Of a stretch of DNA of 16,257 nt, positions 1-8,453 are shown piece by piece. The translations under genes were made by a program, and so were the position numbers. How positions within the stretch are numbered: the stretch's first letter is position 1; each line of letters opens with the position of its first letter. Under the pieces are notes generated by a model that worked only from the letters and a program-made list of their open reading frames with translations, did no database searches and had not been told where the DNA came from. Source of the stretch: Dimargaris cristalligena (lineage: Eukaryota > Kickxellomycota > Dimargaritomycetes > Dimargaritales > Dimargaritaceae); assembly GCA_027576995.1 (NCBI GenBank), contig JANBQC010000620.1, forward strand, positions 1 to 16,257, given 5' to 3'.

Positions 1-187
1 TAGATGCGTAACACGTCGAGGAGAGAGGGTGTAAGTAATATAGAAACGTAGGTGTGTGTGGGGAGGGGGGTTGGTCCAACACCACCACCGGTTATGCCAG
101 GTATTATTCAGTGAGCAGTGCAGTAGCACGCGACGTCCCCAAGTCAACGGAGCGGGTTTAGTAGTGGTGGGAGTTATGTTGGCTTAC
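1..187 (-). other. 5' part of an intron running off the left edge
   Basis: This stretch follows the GTAAGC donor at 187-182 on the minus strand. After the donor it contains no AG on that strand and is pyrimidine-rich towards the edge, which fits an intron of more than 187 bases. On the plus strand there is a G-rich run near 50-70. A 69-codon plus-strand frame at 56-265 has no ATG at its start (it opens with GTG) and a low-complexity product, so I treat it as chance. Confidence 0.35.
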
Positions 188-256
188 CTCAGGAACGACC
201 GCCTTGGGCTTAGTCGCGGGGTGGCTGTTGGATTTCACTTCCGATTTTCTCGCCAT
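188..256 (-). CDS. First exon of an unidentified gene that continues beyond the left edge (partial)
   Basis: On the minus strand an ATG at 256-254 in a good context (cgccATGg) opens 23 codons beginning MARKSEVKSNSHPATKPK. They run without a stop to a strong splice donor, GTAAGC, at 187-182, leaving phase 0. The peptide is basic and rich in Lys, Ser and Pro, as a nuclear or disordered N-terminus might be, but 23 residues are too few to name a family. From the donor to base 1 the minus strand has no AG dinucleotide beyond the donor itself, so no acceptor exists in the window and the rest of the gene must lie to the left. The exon call rests on start context, donor quality and AG exclusion, not on homology. 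Confidence 0.45.
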
Positions 257-1193
257 GGCGTATAGGTCGGTCAAGCAGCTGGATAAGGAGCGTGCCGGGA
301 AATACTAGGGGCCTGGAAAGGTCAAGTAAAAGAAACCCAACGGAAATGCAGGCAGTTGATTCAAGCGAAAAAAAGGAATCGGGGAAATAGTACTGTACTA
401 GGCACTCGAGAGAATAGTAGCAATGCCGCCTACTAGAGTATAGTATAGTTTAGCGAGCTTGGGCGAATGGCAAATTCAGGTTAGGCTAGTTGGGCTAATG
501 AAGGCTGTTTTTTTCTTTGATTTTCCTGGATATTCGTGGTTTTTTATTTCACAGCGCAGTGTTTTTTTTCTTGGGCAATTTAATCCATCATCCGGGCCGG
601 CGCTCTATAAATCCATTCTGGCTCAGAGCTGGTTATATTATTTCCCATAGCTGATCATATTATTTCCCATTACCATCCCGGATTCATCGTAGTTGATTGG
701 CTGGATATGGTACTATACTAATTACACTGTATAGTACGCTATATGTGCCATCCTCTCACTAGGCTCGGCCATTAGATGGCATCAACCACACAAATTACCA
801 ACCTAGGTGAAAATTGCATCATAGAGTTCTGTTCTCAGACTGCCTATTCGAATACTTTATTGGTGGGTATTTACTGCTCTGTATGTTTATTAATACAAGC
901 TAGATATTCACAAGCCGCATCGCCCATTTAATTACCCCGAATACCCGAGTGAGAAAATGAGAAGCAATGGGTCAATCAATACAGACATTAGTCACAAATA
1001 ACATAAACGTGCACCACTTTAAGCAGGTGTTTGCCACGCATCAAAGCCTTAATCTGCGAATGAATGTTTGAATCCTCCCAATGGTGGCGGGGTGAGAAGG
1101 GGGGGGGGATAAAAGCAAAACACAAAGGATAAGCTAGATCTACAATAAAATCAATAACTGTGGAATGTCCAAACGACCTTGAATTTTTTTAGA
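257..1193. other. Intergenic region between two minus-strand genes
   Basis: This is the upstream region of the left-edge gene and the downstream region of the TFB-like gene. No supported coding exon was found. Plus-strand ATG frames of 63 (459-650) and 51 codons (776-931) exist, but neither has recognisable protein features. Homopolymer runs (T at 507-513 and 560-568, G near 1100) and a 22-bp tandem duplication at 627-670 are the only structures seen. Confidence 0.4.
627..670. repeat. Tandem duplication, 22 bp x 2
   Basis: Copies at 627-648 and 649-670 match at 20 of 22 positions. The last 14 bases (atattatttcccat) are identical. It lies in the intergenic region and looks like a simple replication-slippage duplication; a paired regulatory site is possible but unsupported. 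Confidence 0.8.
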
Positions 1194-3651
1194 TTATAAA
1201 AGTGCGTCGTAGGCCATTGCGATTTGGTCCAGCTCCTTCAGGGTTAACTGCCGGACCGGCTTGTCGGGGTCGATATCTACTTGGCTGATAATAAGATCGC
1301 CGTTTTCTAGCCGCCTGATAAGAGGTAGACATGGTGGGGGAATACATAAGAATGAGAATGCAAAAACGCACTATTAAGTAAGGCATTTTGGCATGCATGA
1401 CTAAACAATAGCTTAGGAAATTTCGCTTCTGGCGGCATTATCCCCAACTTGCATAATACCCGAAACGGGTCACCCAATTAGTTAACACCATCTACATTTT
1501 TTGAGGGATATGGCCATCCAATAACTTACATGGCGGGCTCTGGCCAAGCTTCCGAGGACCTGGTAAACAGTATAGTCAATACGCGGGTAAAACTATTCGT
1601 AGGGGCCTGGATATTCCGTGTCTCACTGGGTGTAAACTGGAACAGGAACGACGGCCGCTAAAAAAAAAACACGCCCAAACAGATATGGAGGGGTGGGGTA
1701 CCATAGTCGCCCAAGATGCCGGTACAGGTTGATAGCAATGGATACAATCAATAGTCAGCGAAAGTTGGGCAAGGAAGTGTGGTAAAGCGAGTGAGTTATA
1801 GTGCCATGGTGGGTATAAAGTGCAGTCAGCTTAGCACTGGCCGAAGTTGCCGGTATATAACGACTGTAGCCATCTCTCGGCAAATATTATTACTATTACA
1901 TAATAAACCATGCATCTATTATTATTATTATTATTATTATTTAAAATAAAATTGCATGATAGACTCACATTTAAAATTTCGGCTTCGGGATCTATTGGTA
2001 TCCTCTTGATGGTGCCGGCAACTTCAGCCAGTATCATGAGGGAATGTTTCTTAATTTTTTCCATGCCCTTGAAATCGCAAATCTGTTGTGATTTAATATA
2101 TATATAGACGAGTGTACTCGAAGCCATAAAGTTAGAAGCGTAAAAAAACCCCTACCTTAGAAGCATAGAATATTATTAGCTATAGCAGTACAGCAATACG
2201 TAAATACGAGTAACTTACACCCCAGTCCTCCATAGGCATAATCAGATTGTGAATCACCCGACCGTATTTAAAAATACCGTCCCTATTAATGGATTGGATT
2301 AGCATCCGGAAAACCAAGTTGTTGTTACTAGCTATCCGATTAAGCGAACCGGTCACCATAATGGGGGATGTCACCGCATTGGGGTCTAAATACCGACCAG
2401 GCGGGAGATCGGAATGCCAATAAAAAAAATCAGAAATATTGGCAAAGTATATTTTTACCGTCCGTATAGATCAATCCGTAAACATACATTAGTTTCTATT
2501 AAAACATAATCGATTATATATATTTGGCGCATTCACTATATAGTAATAGTAATACTTAAAGTTATTGCTTTAGTTTTGGCCGTCAATGATATGGCAGTGA
2601 AAAATAATACCAATTGAAGGTTTACCTGGTGGGGGCAGTGTTGGATCTAGACTTAAAGTGGTTATTAAATCATCCGTGTGGAGAAAACTTTTGGACGACG
2701 GCATTTTAAAAAAGCCGAACCGGTCCGGGGACTTGTCGACAATGGGCTATAATCGAAGTAGACCAAATAATAGATAGATGGTTGTTAGGGAACTTGAGCT
2801 TAGACCAGTATGTTAGCGGTTTAGATGGTATGACCCATCTTCCGACACTTAGTATGGAGAAAATGCTGAAAAGGCTGGTAAGAGGACCGGTTAAACAAAT
2901 AAAATGGCAAGGGGGCGGGGTTAAACGGCTAATCACTTTTTTTACTAATCTAACCACTGGTCGTCGTACTCGGGGGAATACCCAAAAGACCTGTCAGTAA
3001 GCACTTACTTTAGTTAACAGGGCGTATTTATTGTCAAAATCGCACATGAGCACTTTCTTAGGATTGTAATTACTAAGGGCCTGGCTCCAGTAACCAAAAT
3101 CTGGTCAACATGGGCCCACATAGACATAGTAAAGGTGTAGAGATGGGTTGTAAGTTATACATTTATCTTAGCCAGCTGAGGAAGCTAGTCCACAGAGCAA
3201 CTATCCGACGGCCGATGCCCAGATGATGAAGGTCAAGGGATATATAAATCAATGTCGGGTACTTACTGCACAATCCATCGAGAACGTATTTATCTTTTAT
3301 TTGATCTGGGCCCATGCTACCTATTAATTTGTCGAGCACGTTTTCCCCTGCGTATCGATAGGTAGACGATGCACAAATCAATAAAAATCGACATAATAGG
3401 ACGGGTGCAAAAATTAGAATAGATTGGATTAATTATCAAGAGCGTATCCAGCGCCCAGTACCAATAGTTAGAGCAGGATGGGTTGAGTGGTTTTGGGCAT
3501 AGTTTTGCCATAAAAGTGATGAACGAAGGTATTTCGGCTGCTATGCACACTTACCGTTGACAATAGCAGGCCGTAGTATAGTGCGGGACTTTAACATTTG
3601 ACCGCTGACGCCCTGCAGCAGTTGTGTCCGCTTAACTAGTTTGGGGGGCAT
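1194..3651 (-). CDS. Mitochondrial transcription factor B-like protein (Mtf1/TFB, rRNA adenine dimethylase fold), nine exons
   Basis: In-phase minus-strand exons: 3651-3555, 3347-3267, 3100-3009, 2746-2626, 2385-2219, 2082-1969, 1559-1530, 1447-1407, 1314-1194 (TAA). They total 864 nt, 287 residues; yeast Mtf1 has about 341. Donors are mostly GTAAGT or GTGAGT and acceptors CAG/TAG/AAG. The fold signature is YVLDGLC (53-59, degenerate SAM motif I) followed by FGYWSQALSNY and PKKVLMCDFDNKY (73-85). Then come PIMVTGSL (138-145) and GIFKYGRVIHNLIMP (167-181), which fit the 'YGR(V)xxLLWxP' stretch of Mtf1 as I recall it. HSLMILAEVAG (199-209) and a C-terminal QLTLKELDQIAMAYDALL resemble the Mtf1 end (DLTxDEF). 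The family melts promoters with the mitochondrial RNA polymerase. Motif I lacks GxGxG and there is no NLPY-type catalytic motif, favouring a transcription factor over an active methylase. Exons 7 and 8 of the model (30 and 41 nt) and the GTTTAG donor after the latter are the weakest parts. A segment may be missing around 1560-2218 or 2747-3008. Confidence 0.6.
1918..1941. repeat. (ATT)8 microsatellite
   Basis: Eight perfect ATT units on the plus strand (AAT on the minus strand). They sit in the proposed intron 1968-1560 of the TFB-like gene, 27 bases beyond its GTGAGT donor. Read through in frame they would add an asparagine run, which supports ending the exon before the repeat. Confidence 0.9.
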
Positions 3652-4424
3652 TTTGAGTAGGTAGTGTATATTATTAGAAGGGTCGGGTCAACTAGACCTG
3701 GCGGGTGCAGGACAGCCAATGCCAGTAAGCAAACAAAGAGTCGGACGCGATACTTGGGGAACGGAAGGGCAATTCCGGCTGCAGGGGACTTCTCTGTACT
3801 ATACAAGTTAAAAGAGTCTGGGATCTCTTTAGTCCAACAACTGCTCAGTTAAACCCCTGTTAGGTGCAATGTCCTGAGTACCAATGCAAAGAAAATAAAA
3901 AACGAAAAGCTTGTAACCCCACACATTCCTAAAGTTCCTTTCGTACCAGAGGAGCATAGTCACTGTACCACACAAAATGCCCTTTGGGATGGTACTTTAT
4001 TTTAAGGAAGCCAGGTTAAAAAGCAACCCACGCCCGTTTATTGTGGGGGAAGCCAGAGAGGAAGGTTTTATTTGGGTGGGCAGTATACATTTAGCCAATG
4101 GGAGTTCATTCAAGGGGAAATGTAAATAAATGCACTTATTTCGCTTGACCCATAAATCAGAAAGGTATTTTGACCTCCCCTCTAAGCGCCCGGGCGGACT
4201 TTAAATTAGCTACTGCTGGGAGAGGAGGGGAACCCGTTCTGAGGCACATGAAAAAACGGCCTGGTCTTTTTTGGGGGAGGAGAACCGCTTCAGATGCTGC
4301 CAGTCTACATGGTTTTGCCCAGCTCTAATTGTATTAAGCCTGGTCTGATTACCACTCCGTCCCATTCAGAGTGCCGTCTACTTGCCTGCTTTCTTTAGCC
4401 TCTACTCCCGACTACTACTCACGC
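3652..4424. promoter_or_regulatory. Divergent spacer between the TFB-like and haspin genes
   Basis: About 770 bases separate two outward-facing start codons, so both promoters probably lie here. I see no convincing TATA element or conserved box. A 62-codon plus frame at 3664-3852 begins with GTG rather than ATG and its product has no recognisable features. The haspin frame is open upstream of its ATG back to 4371, but no ATG occurs in that extension. Confidence 0.4.
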
Positions 4425-6542
4425 ATGTCTGCCACCCCACCGCGGGCCATCAAAACCTATGGCCGCCGCGGCCAAACCCGGTTACTCCACGGCAACCACG
4501 GCAAATCCCGCGCCGAAAAACTATGGCAGGAAATGCTCACCAATTCCCCCCAGGTCCGGAAAGTGAAGCCCTTGGACGTAGTAACCCTGCCGGACGAATC
4601 GCCTCCTCCCGTGGTCACCCGCCCCAAAACTTATAGGCGCCGAGCCCCACCAGCAGTACCAGCAGCAGCCTCCACCTACATTGACCTGGTTGAATCGGAT
4701 ACCAACAGCGATGGGGATAATGCAAGTCCCGCCCCAGCGAAACCCCCGTTTCGATATGAAGGAACCGCATCGTGCGAGCCCGGTACGCCACGGGCACCCA
4801 TTGTCCTCGATTCAGATACTTCCGACTGTGACTCGGATCTGGCGGGCTCTTTTATCCAAGAGGCTGATCGGGCCTTGGAAGAACACCGCCAACAACGGGA
4901 TCAACTAGGCCCCATCCGGCTATTTGAGGATTTGCCCGGCGACTCAGTCTCTCCCCTGGCGGATCTTCTCGATAGCCCCACGTCATCGCCCCGGATTAGT
5001 ATTGGTCACGACCAAGCGTTGCCACCTAGCGCCCCCCGCACACCCAAGGAACCCCCCGCCGAGCTTACGGAAGGGCTAGAAGGTCTGCATATTCAACTCG
5101 AAGGGGCCCCCAAGGATCCCAATAGTCCCAGTCCTGATAAAACCGAGTGCGATACGAATACTTCCCCAACTGAGAATCTATCCTCCACATCCGCCACTGT
5201 CCCTAATGATAGCGAGCTAGTAATCGATCCCACAGCGAAATCCCCCTCAAAACCGGCCTTGGATGAGGCGGTGGAATTGGATGCCACTCCCGAATTAACG
5301 TCTATACCCAGTTCCGTATCCGAGCCCTGGTCGGATCTAGCCCAAAGCCTTCCGGACCTCACCCACTTCGTGTGCCGGCGGGCCGTTCGCAGGGACAACC
5401 TTCTGGCTCTATGCAGCCAAACCGACCCGATGAGTTTCGATACCTTCTTCGGCCCGGATTTCCTGACCCAGGCGCGCAAACTAGACGAATCCACCTTTTC
5501 CGAAGTCTATTTAGGTCCCTGTCGGGATTTCCGGGGCCAAATTCAGTCCAACGCCGTGGTCAAAATCATCCCCTTTGGGGGCGGCCACAAAAACCCCGTC
5601 AACGGCCAGAAACAAACTACCTTTCGCGACGTTTACCAAGAAATGTGCGTTAGTTGGCTACTAAGCTACTGGCCCGCCTACCGCCACTCGGCCACTCCCT
5701 CCGCGGGTACCACGGATCTGGCTACCCATTGGAATTTTATCCGGGTGCACCATTTGGGTATCTGCAGTGGACTCTACCCCGAACCCTTACTAAACGAATG
5801 GGACCGGTGGCAAGGGGACCATCCCGTTGAATGCCAAAACATTCGGCCCGATTACTTGCCGCCCGAGCAGCTCTACGCCGTATTCGTACTGGCCCACGGC
5901 GGTACTTCCCTGGAACACTACCGGTTCCAATCCCTGGCGGAGCTGCAAAGTCTACTCCAGCAACTGGCCTATATTCTAGCCCTGGCCGAAAAGGAACTCC
6001 AGTTCGAACATCGGGATATGCACTGGGGCAACATCCTCCTGGCCCCCTCCGAGCGCACTACTTTGGCCTACGCCCTGACCGATGCGGGTGCCAAAAGTGA
6101 TCCACCGGTTGTCCACAACGTCCCGACGGCCGGCCTGGAGGTCCACATCATCGACTATACCTTTTCCAGACTCAATGTTCCCGGCCAGCGCGAGCAACTT
6201 TTCCATGTGGATATCACCGATCCGGATATGTTTACGGGGCAGGGTGACCGGCAGTTTGACGTGTACCGGCAAATGGCCGCCGATAGCGGGGGTAAATGGT
6301 CCGACTTCTGCCCCAAATCGAATATACACTGGTTCGTGTATACGATTGATAAAATCTTGACTACCAAGGATGGCAGCCAAGCAACTCCGCCTTATGATGT
6401 ACGGAATTTGCTCCAGCCGGCCTATCGAGATGACTTTGAGAAACTATACTCTCACCTCGCCCAGTACAATAGTGTCGCGGAACTAGTGGAGGGTGGTCAC
6501 CTCGGCACCTTGTTTATCCTACCCGAAACAATACCCTCGTAG
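4425..6542 (+). CDS. Haspin-type histone H3 kinase, intronless
   Basis: Haspin phosphorylates histone H3 on Thr3 in mitosis to recruit the chromosomal passenger complex to centromeres. The ATG at 4425 gives 705 residues; the frame is open to 4371, but only a GTG occurs there. The first 310 residues are Pro/Ser/Asp-rich and probably disordered. They hold KTYGRR (10-15), KTYRRR (68-73) and two acidic SUMO-interaction-like segments, YIDLVESD (85-92) and IVLDSDTSD (126-134). The C-terminal kinase domain starts about residue 320. It shows FSEVYLG (358-364) in the nucleotide loop, VVKIIPF with the beta-3 lysine K380, HRDMHWGN (529-536) with catalytic D531 and N536, and IIDYTFSRL with DYT at 577-579 replacing DFG, as is typical of haspins. 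DPDMFTGQGDRQFDVY (599-614) and the WSDFCPKSNIHW stretch complete the haspin-specific C-lobe. All key residues are intact. Family assignment is very secure; centromeric role is inferred from the family. Confidence 0.95.
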   Translation: MSATPPRAIKTYGRRGQTRLLHGNHGKSRAEKLWQEMLTNSPQVRKVKPLDVVTLPDESPPPVVTRPKTYRRRAPPAVPAAASTYIDLVESDTNSDGDNASPAPAKPPFRYEGTASCEPGTPRAPIVLDSDTSDCDSDLAGSFIQEADRALEEHRQQRDQLGPIRLFEDLPGDSVSPLADLLDSPTSSPRISIGHDQALPPSAPRTPKEPPAELTEGLEGLHIQLEGAPKDPNSPSPDKTECDTNTSPTENLSSTSATVPNDSELVIDPTAKSPSKPALDEAVELDATPELTSIPSSVSEPWSDLAQSLPDLTHFVCRRAVRRDNLLALCSQTDPMSFDTFFGPDFLTQARKLDESTFSEVYLGPCRDFRGQIQSNAVVKIIPFGGGHKNPVNGQKQTTFRDVYQEMCVSWLLSYWPAYRHSATPSAGTTDLATHWNFIRVHHLGICSGLYPEPLLNEWDRWQGDHPVECQNIRPDYLPPEQLYAVFVLAHGGTSLEHYRFQSLAELQSLLQQLAYILALAEKELQFEHRDMHWGNILLAPSERTTLAYALTDAGAKSDPPVVHNVPTAGLEVHIIDYTFSRLNVPGQREQLFHVDITDPDMFTGQGDRQFDVYRQMAADSGGKWSDFCPKSNIHWFVYTIDKILTTKDGSQATPPYDVRNLLQPAYRDDFEKLYSHLAQYNSVAELVEGGHLGTLFILPETIPS

Positions 6543-7316
6543 ATTGCCCAGATAGTATTCCCTTTGAATCGGCTTACACTCCCCATTTTGATGCATTCTC
6601 CTCCGTGGTTTCCTCTATTGAATGAACAGCCGCCCATCGTGACTCAAGCGTTGGTGGCTTGGTTTAATCAGATTTGACTACTCGTTATTCCCCTTTTATA
6701 TTACCACTCTTGTACGACTGCGTTGTCCCCTATGTATCCTAATTAGCTTAATGATGACCCATTAAAGTATTTCTAGCGCGTTGCCTTTCTGATCCTTGTT
6801 TGATCATTTGGGTTGTCTTTGCCAATAGCCGTGATTATCTATTCATATACCCCGTAGCTGGATTCCTAAATTAAATATAATATATAAGTAGTGTTTTTCG
6901 TTTCAATTAACTGGTTGCGCGACGAGACAGAGGCCTACTGGTATAAATAAATAAGCTAAGTACTAACCATGGGGGATACTCTGGCAAATCACACTGATGA
7001 AACGATGTCTATTACTCAAAGGCCTAAATACGGACCCACCATAATTGGCTTTGGGCAAAACAGCAGTGAAGCACTGCTCATTCAGTAAGTCAGGCTGGTG
7101 CCACCTAGTCAGCTCAGCCAGCCTAGCTAACGCGTTCACAACACAGTCCCCGTCACAGTTTCGCCCCAGCGACCCCTCTACACCCGCCCACCATAGCTAC
7201 ATGTCTCTAATGCACCTGTACCAGACCATCAAGCTAATCGTGATCATATTCCCATCCTCAGTTTCTTATTGTTTTATATTTATTATATATATATACATAA
7301 ACAGTTACATATAACG
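6543..7316. promoter_or_regulatory. Spacer between haspin and the CCDC47-like gene, with possible 5'UTR intron
   Basis: The first part should be the haspin 3' end (AT-rich, with attaaagta near 6761 and tataatata near 6880). The second part is upstream of the CCDC47-like gene. It contains a GTAAGT donor-like site at 7085-7090 and an acceptor-like ACAG ending at 7304 after a T-rich tract, so a 220-base intron in the leader is possible. A TA-rich run lies at 7283-7296, just before the start codon. No other gene was seen. Confidence 0.4.
7201..7314 (+). other. Upstream ORF ending two bases before the CCDC47-like start
   Basis: An ATG at 7201 opens 37 codons that end with TAA at 7312-7314; the main ATG follows at 7317. 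The peptide is very hydrophobic, with Ile/Phe/Tyr-rich stretches such as TIKLIVIIF and FIFIIYIYI. If the leader includes 7201, ribosomes would translate this frame and terminate right beside the main start. If the candidate leader intron 7085-7304 is spliced out, or transcription starts downstream, the uORF disappears. The AT-rich composition alone could create such a frame by chance. Confidence 0.3.
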
Positions 7317-8453
7317 ATGGGTTCCGTTTGGCCCTACCTTTGCTCGTTGCTGGGCTTGTTGTCTGCTTTGACCGCCTATGCTTCCGACGCCTCCGCCACG
7401 GATAAATCCGCGGCCCGCGACACCTCGCTCCCCTTCGGCCTCTCCAACTTATTAGGCCGCCAACCGACTTCGGAAATCGATCTCAACCTAGCCCAGTTCT
7501 ACCCCGAATGCGCCATTCTCATCGTCTTTGCCTTATTCGCCGCCTGTTACTACAAGGGCCGCCAGACCAACCGCACGCTGGCCATCCGCGTCGCCAACAT
7601 TTTGAAACCCATCCTCGACCAAGAATTCAGTTATGTCGGTGACGGTCAGCGGTTCCTCCTTCAGGACGATCCGGCCAATTTCGTCGTGTACGGCAGTGGC
7701 CGTCGGCACTGCGAATCCCTCCACGGGTTCCTGCAACTCCGCAACCGCCACGACCTGATCCGGTTCGTTCTGGGGTGGTTTATGCCCGCGGCCTCCGATC
7801 GCCTGCAGCTGGAAATCCAGTTACGGCCCGAGGAGTTCAGTGGCTTCGTGTACGGCGTGGCACCCCAACGGGCGGCTAAAGGCATCCGGGAGAGTCGGTG
7901 GGACCTAAAAACATTCACCCGGTCTACCACGCTCCCCACGAAGGGTTCGCGTAAGATGACCCAGTGGGTGGAATCAACGGAACACGCGACGCTGTTCGAT
8001 AAGGCTGGACTCCCCGAGATGGTGAGCCACCGGGACGATGTGCTGGATGAACTGTTCGTGACGGACCAGCCCCTCGATAAACCCACCGAATTGGCCGACC
8101 TGCCCGCCCGGCGTACCCTCCAGGCAGTCATTCGCATCACTGATTCGGATGAAGCCGTGGCCCGTGCCGTGGCCTTTGTCCTGGCCCTCATCGATTATAT
8201 CCCCACCCACCATGCTATTCGGGCGGAAACTAAAACAAAATTAACCAAGGCCCGCGCTGAAGCAATTCGGGATCTGGTCAAGGCGGAGTCCCAGGTTCAA
8301 CAAGAAAGGGCCCAGCAGCTGAAGGCGGAACGGAAGAAAAAGGAGGCCGATAAAGTGAGTCAAATGACTCCCGAAGCCCAGCGCAAGTGGGAGGAAAAAC
8401 AGCAGCAGAAGGAGTTTAAGCGTAAACAAAGCCGAATGGTTCGGCGCAAGTAA
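7317..8453 (+). CDS. CCDC47-like ER membrane protein (DUF1682 family; PAT complex subunit), intronless
   Basis: CCDC47 is an ER membrane protein that, in animals, binds ribosomes at the translocon. With Asterix it forms the PAT intramembrane chaperone complex for multipass proteins. The ATG at 7317 gives 378 residues, against about 480 in humans; the frame is open further upstream but without an ATG. Residues 1-22 look like a signal peptide (hydrophobic core, cleavage near AYA-S). A transmembrane helix lies at about 62-80 (PECAILIVFALFAACYY). The cytosolic DUF1682 region follows, with FSYVGDGQRFLLQDD, VVYGSGRRHCESLHGFLQL, the RHDLIRF and WFMP stretches, and FVYGVAPQRAAKGIRESRWDL. From about 303 to the end is a highly charged Lys/Glu/Gln coiled-coil tail ending RKQSRMVRRK, typical of CCDC47. 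The acidic lumenal segment of animal CCDC47 is much shorter here, which accounts for most of the length difference. Family assignment is good; function is inferred from animal relatives. Confidence 0.85.
   Translation: MGSVWPYLCSLLGLLSALTAYASDASATDKSAARDTSLPFGLSNLLGRQPTSEIDLNLAQFYPECAILIVFALFAACYYKGRQTNRTLAIRVANILKPILDQEFSYVGDGQRFLLQDDPANFVVYGSGRRHCESLHGFLQLRNRHDLIRFVLGWFMPAASDRLQLEIQLRPEEFSGFVYGVAPQRAAKGIRESRWDLKTFTRSTTLPTKGSRKMTQWVESTEHATLFDKAGLPEMVSHRDDVLDELFVTDQPLDKPTELADLPARRTLQAVIRITDSDEAVARAVAFVLALIDYIPTHHAIRAETKTKLTKARAEAIRDLVKAESQVQQERAQQLKAERKKKEADKVSQMTPEAQRKWEEKQQQKEFKRKQSRMVRRK

Noticed and set aside
776..931. 51-codon plus-strand frame starting MASTTQITNLGEN
   Set aside because: No domain, no partner exon and no supporting context; such frames are expected by chance.
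1189..1398. Minus-strand frame of 69 codons over the last TFB-like exon
   Set aside because: It reads an Arg/Pro-rich out-of-frame shadow. The frame with GDLIISQVDIDPDKPV and LTLKELDQIA has ordinary coding composition and family resemblance.
2386..2470. In-frame upstream extension of the TFB exon at 2385 (reads IYFANISDFFYW)
   Set aside because: It runs back to an in-frame TGA with no AG acceptor between. The ATTTAG acceptor at 2387-2386 matches the phase of the previous exon.
2706..2957. Minus-strand 83-codon frame and a PFQHFL-like segment near 2861-2815 as an extra TFB exon
   Set aside because: No donor in a phase compatible with the flanking exons was found, while joining 3009 directly to 2746 keeps phase.
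4172..4230. Approximate inverted repeat of C-rich and G-rich runs upstream of haspin
   Set aside because: The arms are not exact reverse complements and simple purine/pyrimidine runs explain the resemblance.
4371..4424. N-terminal extension of the haspin frame by 18 codons
   Set aside because: It would begin at a GTG. The in-frame ATG at 4425 gives MSATPPRAIKTYGRR, placing the KTYG motif near the N-terminus as in other haspins.
7269..7316. 16-codon extension upstream of the CCDC47-like protein
   Set aside because: It starts at a non-ATG codon in a TA-rich run and would push the signal peptide inside the protein. The ATG at 7317 starts directly on a good signal peptide.
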